A stretch of DNA of 64,000 nt. Origin: Blastobasis lacticolella (Eukaryota > Arthropoda > Insecta > Lepidoptera > Blastobasidae). The stretch is taken from positions 12,003,349-12,067,348 of the forward strand of contig LR990058.1 in NCBI GenBank assembly GCA_905147135.1, read 5' to 3'. Of the stretch, positions 20,001 through 28,902 are shown piece after piece. Below the pieces are notes generated by a model. That model had not been told where the DNA came from, ran no database searches, and was given only the letters and a program-made list of their open reading frames with translations. The translations under genes and the position numbers were made by a program. The first letter of the stretch is position 1. Each line of letters starts with the position of its first letter.

Positions 20001-23000
20001 GATACAAGTAAGTACTCAATATTTTTATTTCGATACCGACTTTTTTTGGTTTCGAATAATTTCTTTCGATTCGAATGAAAATGACTTGTATTGAATCGAT
20101 TGAACGCGTCCTACCTATTCGATTTCAGTTCAGTCGGTTCTTTGTTATAAACTGGCCACACCGCGCTGCGTATCATCTCAAAGGAGGAGTCCTACCCCTA
20201 CCCTTCCCTTTCCATACACCTACCCCTACCCCTCCTCTCCTCTACCCTATACCTGCCCTACACCCACATTACACATACTTACCATACACCTAATAATAAA
20301 TTTATGCAAAGTCGAGCCACCCGGACAGCAATAACTCGGATAACCTTCCTTTTGAAAAAAATAAAAAATCCTTAAGATTTCGTATTCGAATGCTACCGGA
20401 TTCGTGTTACAGCTTAGGAATAGGTCTATGGGTCATTTTGTCGTATAAAAAATTAATTTCATTTAGTAACTAAAGATACAGAACCCTAAATCCTTTAGAG
20501 ATCTGACTGAGTCAAAAAATGAAATAAATAAAGAATCCCCCACTTTTACACAAATTTTCCCGTAAGGAAACCAGCCATTTTACTGTAATTATATACGAAG
20601 TGTACACCAAAGTAAGTAAAACATAAAATATAAAAAAAATATCAGGAATCATCATTACATCTGATTATTTTTTCGTGTAAGTAATTTTTACAAGGTGTCA
20701 TTACACATGACGACATTTTAAAATAATTTTCGAAGAAATATCGGTTTGGTTACGCGATGGTTGCGTAATGGCTGCGGGGTGTCAGACCTGGGCCTCGCCA
20801 TCCGCTAATTTGTCATCATCATCATCATCATCTCGGCGTTGAATCCAAGTTGCGCCCCCGCGCTACACGCGGCCTACAATATAGGCCTCAGGTACTGACT
20901 TGGACCGCAACGCCCACCAGATCATCTCACGAGGGACACAGTCAAAGGCCTTCTGCATGTACAGAAACAGGAAATACAGGGGCGTGTTCCTTGATCTGTA
21001 TCCCTGCATGAGAGTTCTTAGGGCAAATACGGGGTCCATGGTCCCACAACCCGGCCAAAGCCCATACTGACAATCCGAGATTGTACACTCCCGTCGGATT
21101 TGAGAGTCCACAATGCGTTCGAAGAGTTTATACCGCGGTAGTTGGAGCACTCCCGCACTGAACCCTTACCTTTAAAGACTGGGGTAATTATACTCAGCCT
21201 CCATTGGTTTGGTATCTTCCCGGTGAGGAGAATGCGGTTATAAAGATCGGTAAGGATGCTCACACCACGAGAGCCTATCGATTTCCACGCCTCAATAGGG
21301 ACTCCATCGGGTCCGACGGCTTTCCGATTCTTCATGCGAGGAAGAGCCGCCTCGACTTCTTCAGGCGTTATCGATGGCACGAGTCCTTGATTCGGAGGGA
21401 GGTCCGGTGGATGCACCTCTTTGTGCTGCTTATTCAGTAGCTCGTGGAAATACGAGCGCCATCTCTCCTTTCCCGCGCGGTCGTCGCATAACAGGTTAGC
21501 TTGATTGTCATTTACACAGCGACAAATGGAAATATCCTCTGCCGCTTTGACCCTCGATCGTGCCAACTTGTAGATGAGTTTCTGCCCCTCAGACGATTCA
21601 AATTTTTCGTACAAAGGACGTAAGTGGTCTTGTCTGGCTCCGGCTACCGCTCGTTTGGTGGCACGTTTGGCATCCCTGTATGCAGCGAGGTCTTCAGGAG
21701 ATCTGGACGCTTGCCACTTTTTAAAGAGGGCTTTCTTTACCCTAATCTCCCTCTGGACTGTGTCGTTCCACCACCAGGTCTCCTTGTCAAGCCTGCGTCC
21801 GCCCCTTGACACCCCCAGCACCGTCCTTGCCGCCCGTACGATAGCTGCCTGAGTTCTGTCCCAGAGTTGTTGGATAGATTAGATCATTGACAGCAGCGGC
21901 GAACTCAAGGGACTTGGTTCCTTCAAGCAGCCACCACCGGGTTTCACGACGGCACTGCTCCCGGTATTTGCCTCGGGGCTTCACGCGCAGGTCCATCACA
22001 AGGACCCGATGTTGGGCAGTGAGACTCTCTCCGGGTATGACTTTACAGGTGGCCACTTTGCTAATATTGTCTCTCCGAGTGAGAAAGTAATCAATCTTGG
22101 TAGCGCTCCTCCCACTCTTGTAGGTGATCAGATGCTCGGATTTATTTTGAAAGAAGGTGATCACAACGGCCAGATCGGCAGCCATACACGTCCGGAGAAT
22201 TTCTTCCCCTTCAGCGTTACGGCTCCCAAAACCAAAACCGCCATGAACACGGCCGAACTCCTCACACTTCTCAACCACATGACCGTTCAGATCGCCACCC
22301 ACAACAATGGACAACGGGACGTTACGCAGTACTTCCCCGATTAGCTCCCAAAACAACGCCTTTTCCGCGTCGCTGCAACCGACTTGTGGAGCGTAGGCGC
22401 TTACAAAATTGGTCACGACCCCTTCGATAAGCACTCCCACAACCATAATGCGGTCACTTACACTTGCAGAGGTAGGGCGATTCCTCTGCGCGTCGTATTG
22501 CGGCGACGCTCTATCTATGTCGGGTTTACGTGCTTGCCTTTCTATATTTTTTTTTGGTGTTTAGCTTTTTATGTGCGGCGACTACCATCCGACTCACACA
22601 ACCTGTTAAGGAAAAACCGGTTCGCCAGAGCCTCGTCCGTCCGTCAGCAGGGGGACCGCGGGCAGGTGAGGTTGGCTTGGGCCCATGAGATGGTGTTTGG
22701 GCTCCATACCCTCCCATCCGCTAATTTGTAATTGATTAAATTGTAATTGTAGTTTTAGTTGTAGCAGCAATACCAAAAACGTGTGAGTAAATTAGCTTAA
22801 AGCCCTGGTGTATCTGTATGAGTGTACCTATGTCATGTACAACAAACGAGATTGTCATACCCTAACATATCTATATAGTACCACTCATTCTGTAATTCGT
22901 TCAGTTCTGTGGGTACACTGTAACGATATAAGCAATGACAATTGTTTGCATACATTCCGAAGCATGGCCCATTAAGTACTAAGCACAGACACCATTTTTC

Positions 23001-26000
23001 TTTGATTTCTGTGGTATTATGTAGCTGTAAATACGTAGGTACCTGATACATGAATAATACTTAAGTACTAACCCATGATTCATTATGAAAGATTCGCTTT
23101 GGTTGTTGACCCAAAGCGTCTTGGTTATGATCAATCAAGTCAGCGTCTGTTAACATGAAAGATCTACTATGTCTGGAGATGGTTTCAAGGTCTGCAGTTA
23201 TCATGAGTGGTACCGCTAGGAATGACCACATTAACATTTGAATTTTGCCCTTAAAAATGTCTATGTAATAGCCGCCAAAGAGCTGAAATGCAAGAGTAAC
23301 AATTTGTTAGAATATCCGGAAACTCTACACTTGAATAGGTAGACACAGTCCACACCACGGTTGTTTCTCTTCCCATAATTTAATTTTCATATTATTGCAT
23401 ATTTTTCACAGATAAAAAGAAAACTGCAACTATTTGGGTGTTTGACTTTAAATTCTGTGTTCTAAAACGACATATTTTTACTTAAATATGTTTATGGGAC
23501 GTCAAAAAACATAATGAATATAAATGAAGACCGAAAGAGAGATGGCCCGCGGGCCGTAGTTTGTCCATCCCTGATCAAGTGCCTCGAGCTATCATTCCGA
23601 AACACTCCTTTTGCCTCTTACGCGCGAGAGCCAACGGTTTACGACAAGAGGATGCCGAAGACCGGGCAAAGTGGAGAAGGAAGGAAGTGAAGTGGAGTAG
23701 GAAAGCGGACCCTGGCAGAGGCCGGGATAAGCGCTAGGACGATGATGATGACTCCTTTTGCCTCTTGAAAATTCATACATTTACCGATTGAGGGTGGAGA
23801 GGTACATGGCTAATATTTTACCGGGCCTGCATCGTTGAAATGTCCGGGACCCGCAACATGCCTTAAGCGCAAGCGGTCCTGGTTGTCGCCGTAAAAGTCC
23901 CATATTTCCATTAGGCCATTCGAGTCCATACTCTTATTTCCATCGTTATCATAACTCCGCCAAATGTTGCAGGTTTCAGCTACAAGGGTGTAGTTTACCT
24001 ATAATTAAAGTAGTTGGATTAATATGTTTGTCGTATTCATTTTGTAACTAACTGTAAATTGAGGATAAAAATTACTGCGAAATAATGCCCGCGTCATATG
24101 TATGAGCATCGGTGACCGAGCGGTTGAGTATCCGACTCCTAAGCGAGAGGTACCGGGTTCGAATCCCGCTGCGGCCATGTACCAATGACTCTTTTCTGAG
24201 TTATGTACATTAGTTGAATTCTAACCGATGCTCTTACGGTGAGGAAAATCATCGTGTAAATTCAGGAAACTGAATTTGTAACCATGATACAATCTGGTCA
24301 GGTTCCCCTGGTAGCAGGGTCACGGAGGTCAGATGGTAGTCGCTCCACTGTAATTACCTGATCGCCAAATCCTGGATCACGGTCAATGCCCTCATACTCG
24401 ACAGCGCAACCGGGACATTGACGCCAACATTAATATTTTTTATTTTTAATGCCCGCGTCATTTGATCGCCATCTCGTCTGTCAGCGAGGCGTCAACACGG
24501 AATATGACACTCCAGAAATAAGGTGAAGGTGTCCAGATTATTGTGCAACCAACACAGCGGCAATAAATAAATGACAAAAAAAAATGACAAAAAAAATTTC
24601 CATTCGCATTAGAAATTCCAACAATAGTTATTCGTGCGGGTAGTTGTACATCCACATCGTAAGGGTGGAGCAACTTCCGTTGAAGGGAATTAGGAAATTT
24701 GTCCCTACCCCCTCTCCGCTGGTGAGCGAAGGCCAGCCGCAGGAGTATAGCATCGGTCGCCCGGTTTTATTCAAATAGGAACCAAAACGCGGAAAAGCTA
24801 AAAAGTTATAAGTACATTATTAGGCATAGGAAACTCGCGGTTCTTAGGTAGGTTTCAATTTCAAAATGATTTTTCAAGTAATGTTTTTGAGAAATTATCT
24901 AAGGTTTTCCTTCATTATTTAGAATTTTAGTGGCTACTGAAGCATTAATTTATGCTACATGATTGTAATCTCAGTCTTCTCCGTATCCTAGTCACACGTG
25001 GCCCTTTGATAATTTTAGAATTCAAAATTTGAATATTTTTTGTATTTTTTTATGAATGTCAACTTCGGAAAATCGAATTTTTTTAATTACAGAAAATATT
25101 AATCACACACGAATTTTCATTTCGTCTACATTATGACAAAATGCGTAGCAATTTCATTATTTTGACCACATCAGTAGAATAAGATGTAGTTGGACGTGAA
25201 ATTACTTTTGGTATTTTACATTATAGGAAAGCCCGATTTGGTAAGTTATTCCTTATAGTTTTTGGGGATAGATTGAGGTTTGCCTGGAACTGCCTGGAGG
25301 TGGCCTAGAACGGGTAGGTTTCGCGCGAAGTGATTTGATTTGATTGACAAAAAATATCTAGAAATGTGGTCAATATCTTAGCTTGATTTAGTTTATAAGA
25401 TTTATTGTTTATTAAACTTGAAAATAAAACACTATTTTAAAGCATTTTCTATCAAATATTTTATAAATAGAAGAAATAAGAAACCTCTAAAAAAACCCGT
25501 TTTGCCCGCATATGAGCCTAAAACGGGTATCTGATTAGGGTAGGCGTCATAATTTTTAGGATAGGTAAATCAAACTTAAAATCTAACAACTAGGAAAAAA
25601 TACTTTACCTACCGACTATAGTTTATCATTTCGACTGTAAGCATTTAACATTTTGTTTACCTACTGTTAAATTGCAAACTTAAAAACCTCAACCACCTAA
25701 CGAAATCAACCTTTCTATTGATGTAATATTAATAGCTACAGGAATTGTGGTACCTATACTCCTTTGGGGTATTTTTACAATATAGATTGAAATAACAAAT
25801 TCTTCATGTGATCCATTTTGTATTAAATTTTTCATACAAAACCATACCCGTGTTTGCCTAATAGCACATATTTTTGTAAAGTAATTAAAGACTTCAAAAT
25901 GAAAGGTAATCCGATATAACGCTTAATTAACTATTTGCTAATTATAAAGGTTTTCGAATAATCAAGGAACACATATCTTAATATTTTTGAAGAAAAGTAC

Positions 26001-28706
26001 TACAAAACTTTCGTTAAACATACGTTCGCCATTAAGCGGCTCCGGTGCCCGAGCAAAACGGATCGAAACTCGTCATCATTCGGCTACTCTCGGAACATGC
26101 ACTCGTCGGCACTACTTATTGACATGGCAGCGTACGAGCGCTCTTCCGCTTTAGGCGGGCCACCCATTTTAGGCCACCTTCCCCTTTGATCTGTTTTTCT
26201 GACTTGTCTTATTTGGTGAACAAACAATGCCCAAAATCACGACTTGCCGTATCAATCACGCTACGTATATTGTGTATACGTAGAAAGTGTCTTGAATTAT
26301 ACAAGAAATACATAGAATGTGAATTTCAACTAATACTGCTGCACATTATCCATTTAAATACATAATTTCCTGAACCAAATAGGACAAGTCAGTTTGGGCA
26401 TATTATACATAATAATTTTAAAATCAAGAATAAAAGTCTAAAATGACGAATTTATATTTATTTATGATTGTAAACTTGTGTTGATAAACTAATACATAAA
26501 TTTGTAAATAGGGAAAAAAGGATGATGCGTATGGCAATCACGCATATATATAAAATTGCGGTCATTTTCATACTACATTCAAGAGCCAGGGATTTTGTTT
26601 TTGTTTGAATTCTGCAATTTTTTCACTCAAATCTCTAGTTTATTAAAAACTATTTAAGATAAAGTTTTTGGTTTTATTTTCCTAAGTTACGTTTCACTAC
26701 CTAAAAACCCGATGACTTGCGTGCGGAGAACCCCAACTAAGCCTAAACGAGTAAAAAACCTAATTTATTCGTGAGTTAGCCAGTCAACACTACTGATTTG
26801 TCGGCCGCGTTATGATCATCGGTGTTCTTATGTTGAAGTTGTTTTAGATTTTTTTTCATTTCTATTAGAAATATTTTAGAACGGAACAATGGACCGGTTA
26901 GTTGTCTAATCGAAAAACCAACTTTAGGATTTCATATCTGCCTGGTCTTTCTTCTGTACTATGAGATAAATAGATTAGTGTATGTATAGTATCAACAGAA
27001 GGTTGACACTGGTTGTAATTAAACTATAAACCTAATAGAATAAACAAATAATTGGTTTTAGTTAAAAGGTTACCTTGGCTTACTGAATCGAGTAAACAAT
27101 AATTCCAAGAGTCTCAAAGACTCCTAGATACCTAGATACATACCAATTTCACATTCTTCTTCCATATAACAAATGTCTGCATCTACATAGTCCACGCCCC
27201 ACTCGGCGAAGGTTTTGGCGTCGAGTTCTCCGAACTGCCCGACACCGGGGTATCCTAGACAAGTTTTCGCGCCCAGGCTTTGGTAGAGGCCGAATTTCAG
27301 ACCCAAGCTGTGCACCTGTAAAAGGTGCGTAGGTATTTATTTAGCTAGAAAACATCGTGATGACACGAACTTGGAGCATTAAATTCTTTCATTAACCATA
27401 CAGTCTCTAAGGCTACACCCAATCATGCTCGCGTACATCGGGCACCGACATCTCGTGAACACGGTCTTCGAGCAGTGCTTAATATCGACAGGTATAGTTG
27501 TCCAGTTTTGATTTTGAGTTGAATTGAACGCCAAGAATAGTGCGCGGCGATTGAAGGCGAAGGCAATTGGCCGTGTGGTGTCCGGCAGAGTAGAATAGCA
27601 CCAACCCATTACACTCGTGGGTGTCATACATTGCGACTAATGTTTTCGAGGAAAAACATCTAGAGTCTCTTTAGACTGGAAAATGGGCAGCAGCGCTTTC
27701 CATTGTTATATTGTAAACACTGCTATCTCCAACCCGCATGCAGAGCGTGGAGAGTATGTCAATAATTTCCCCTTTCGTGGGAGAGGTCCTAAGTTCTGCA
27801 GTGGATTGATATACATGCACCATGTAATGTTTTTATTACTTATTGGTGGTATATGTGAAGCAACTCTTTCTTTACAGATTATTCAAGTCAGGGGAAAAAC
27901 TCGCTAGCAAGCACCACGTCCATTCCTTAAGAATTAGAAGCGTTAAAGCCAAGTATATATCCACAATCAGGATGGAAAAGACTGAAGGGCATATGTCCAA
28001 AGTTGGACGGCGAAATGTTGATGAAGAAGATGAAGAAGAACAAATATTTACGTAATCAGCCAGCGCTTTGATTCCGCTGGGAAACCGTTTGGGGTCTGCT
28101 TGGAGACGGCCGTCGGCGGCCCGGGTCCTCGCCGGCCAGCCGTCGTGGAGGACTACGTACTCGTAGCCATATCGCAGGTACTCGCCTGCCAGCGCGTCCG
28201 CCATCCTCTTGATAAAGTTCTCACTGTCGCAGACATAACGAAATGAGAGAGATGAGAAAATTGACGAACCCTAAATGAAAGCACATTTTTTGTCTAAATC
28301 TGAATGCGGTACAATCAGTATCAGATTTCGGGGATTGGGAAATTCCATTCGTCGTATGGTCGAGGTAAAAATGATAACCTGGAAATTAAGTCTAAGATTT
28401 ACAATTCCTATAAATGTAGTTCCAGTAAAATCTAATATCGGTAACCGAAACTATCGGATAATCCAAAATAATTTCATATCCGTAACCGGTATAATTATTG
28501 CTATATTTATATCCAGATCCGAAATTGCTTATTTATAACATATTTACTTAATATACTTACGTTAAACAGTCTATCGGAGACTCTTCGCAATCGGTTTCCT
28601 TAAATAACTTCGATGTCCAACCCATGGGTGGAGTCAGCGCCAGCCCGTTGTTCAGCGCGCACGCCGTCGCTAGCACCGCCAGCGCCGCCACGCACCGCAA
28701 TAGCAT
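14079..28706 (-). CDS. beta-1: diverged GH27 paralog, probable pseudoenzyme (9 exons, 462 aa)
   Basis: Exons: 28561-28706, 28052-28223, 27144-27315, 24709-24797, 23822-23998, 23073-23282, 17280-17417, 15708-15786, 14079-14284; all GT-AG, phases as in alpha-2, no internal stop. A signal peptide (about 17 aa) precedes LNNGLALTPPMGW, so the protein should enter the secretory or lysosomal route. The (beta/alpha)8 fold landmarks are kept ([34 protein letters not shown]), but active-site positions are not. By human NAGA numbering: Trp33 is Lys, Asp78 is His, Lys154 is Asp, Ser188 is Gly, Ala191 is Ser, Tyr192 is Leu, and the acid/base Asp217 is Asn. The nucleophile Asp remains. Exon 9 adds an acidic tail with PPPY (425-428) absent from alpha. 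Intron 6 (5.7 kb) holds a Helitron and an RTE LINE. I infer a secreted pseudoenzyme or an enzyme with altered chemistry. The gene model is strong, the function unknown. Confidence 0.83.
14289..15325 (-). mobile_element. 5'-truncated jockey/CR1-like LINE in beta-1 intron 8
   Basis: Minus-strand frame 15,298 to 14,720 (192 aa) reads MYHPVLRSLENGFRHL, then YCITTWGGAPKTKLLTLERA, QRSLLKVMCFLPFRFST, SELYQRLSVLTVRQLF. This is the region after the RT catalytic core in CR1/jockey-like LINEs. The 3' end is an (ATTT)n tail directly abutting the beta exon 9 acceptor (TTTTCTACAG). The element therefore supplies the sequence upstream of the acceptor. In the right unit the same LINE is split by a TIR element. 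Confidence 0.82.
15825..16100 (+). mobile_element. tRNA-derived SINE (copy in beta-1 intron 7)
   Basis: The head carries Pol III box A TGGCCGAGTGG (15,834-15,844) and box B GGTTCGAATCC (15,879-15,889). The body has ATGTACCAATGACTG, GGTCAGGTTCCCC and GTCGCTCCACTGTAATTACC shared with ten other copies here. Confidence 0.85.
16110..16500 (-). mobile_element. jockey-type LINE RT C-terminal fragment in beta-1 intron 7
   Basis: Minus frame MEYCSHLWAGSPQYKLLPLD, then IQRRASLSTIRIL, DPLGLRREVGSLGVLN, GECSKERL. These match the post-RT region of jockey/BS-type elements. The right-unit copy (47,380-47,755) is more degraded. Confidence 0.78.
16505..17265 (-). mobile_element. Composite LINE-derived segment in beta-1 intron 7
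   Basis: The minus strand reads FIPNRAVRVGGRNQPWFDKS, then KQAAYRAWVAARDAKDPNTD, the linker between endonuclease and RT of jockey-like LINEs. It then joins a C-terminus (RKEKRKEERQKFPSTALTS) and a 3' end with AATAAATGTC. The middle is missing, so this is an internally deleted copy. Right-unit copy 47,776-48,536. Confidence 0.65.
17682..17705. repeat. 24 bp direct repeat flanking the Helitron region (left)
   Basis: The segment including TTATTAGACTCAGCAAAAGC is identical at 17,682-17,705 and 19,868-19,891. The right unit has one copy (about 48,950). Helitrons do not make target duplications, so this may predate the Helitron. Confidence 0.8.
17721..19831 (-). mobile_element. Non-autonomous Helitron with GC-rich cargo
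   Basis: On the minus strand the 5' end is A|TCTACACTAATATTATAAAG (from 19,831). The 3' end is a GC-rich hairpin-like GAAGCCGGGGCGGGCCGCTAG|T (ending at 17,721). These are the TC start, CTAG end and A/T insertion rule of Helitrons. No Rep/helicase frame is present. About 18,000-19,260 is strikingly GC-rich against the AT-rich surroundings. Left unit only. Confidence 0.75.
18000..19260. other. GC-rich Helitron cargo of unknown origin
   Basis: Long open frames on both strands are expected from GC bias and are not called as genes. A box A-like TAGCCGAGCGG occurs at about 19,231, followed by a T-run (19,262-19,267), but no box B. It could be a captured host or LINE 5' region. Confidence 0.5.
20185..20260. 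repeat. C/T-rich low-complexity tract in beta-1 intron 6
   Basis: Repeated CCTACCCCTACCC-type units; the minus strand is (GGGGTAG)-rich. Also present at about 49,270-49,345. Confidence 0.75.
20814..22713 (-). mobile_element. Internally deleted RTE-type LINE in beta-1 intron 6
   Basis: Flanked by 16 bp duplications CCATCCGCTAATTTGT (20,798-20,813 and 22,714-22,729). The 3' tail is (ATGATG)n. Minus frames: endonuclease part 22,446-21,787 (NFVSAYAPQVGC, GGDLNGHVVEKC, KIDYFLTRRD) and RT part 21,821-21,018 (MKNRKAVGPDGVPIEAWKS, VFKGKGSVRECSNYRGI). The endonuclease N-terminus and the RT second half are missing, although both element ends are present. A deletion of about 23 bp at the NYRGI motif shifts the frame. 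Confidence 0.88.
24098..24447 (+). mobile_element. tRNA-derived SINE with target-site duplication (beta-1 intron 4)
   Basis: The duplication AATGCCCGCGTCAT occurs at 24,084-24,097 and 24,448-24,461. Box B GGTTCGAATCC is present. It defines the full SINE length as about 350 bp. Confidence 0.88.
24798..27143. other. Beta-1 intron 3, no gene seen
   Basis: AT-rich intron of 2.3 kb. I see no coding frame, SINE or TIR in it. A more GC-balanced stretch at about 26,030-26,170 is unexplained. The beta-2 counterpart is 53,921-56,265. Confidence 0.5.
27585..27815 (+). repeat. LINE 3'-end-like repeat in beta-1 intron 2
   Basis: Diverged relative of 360-592 (CTCGTGGGTGTCAT, then CTGCAGTGGATTG). Right-unit copy at 56,707-56,937. 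Confidence 0.55.
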
Positions 28707-28723
28707 TTTGGATGAGATCTACG

Positions 28724-28751
28724 GAATGAGATACATCAGCGTCCATTTAAA
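28724..28751 (-). promoter_or_regulatory. Candidate core promoter of beta-1
   Basis: A TATA-like TTTAAAT (28,745-28,751) and an arthropod initiator-like TCATTC (28,724-28,729) lie about 24 bases apart, giving a 5' leader of about 20 bases before the ATG at 28,706. Identical in beta-2 (about 57,846-57,873). Confidence 0.4.
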
Positions 28752-28778
28752 GGCGGTCCAAAATCAATCCATAAGCAC

Positions 28779-28902
28779 CGGCACCGCCGATCTGCAATCG
28801 CATGATCCCACCTCTCTGGAATGACGTCACAACATGCGATTCGGATATTCTGTGACGTCATTCCAGAGGGTGGTATCATGCGATTGGAGATCGGCAGTAC
28901 CG
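28779..28902. promoter_or_regulatory. Large palindrome with two CRE (TGACGTCA) sites upstream of beta-1
   Basis: Arms of about 53 bp (28,779-28,831 and 28,851-28,902) are near-perfect reverse complements around a 19 bp loop. Each arm has TGACGTCA (28,822-28,829; 28,853-28,860), the consensus for CREB/ATF bZIP factors. It sits 70-200 bp upstream of the beta ATG. It could be a regulatory element or a MITE that landed in the promoter. Confidence 0.6.
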
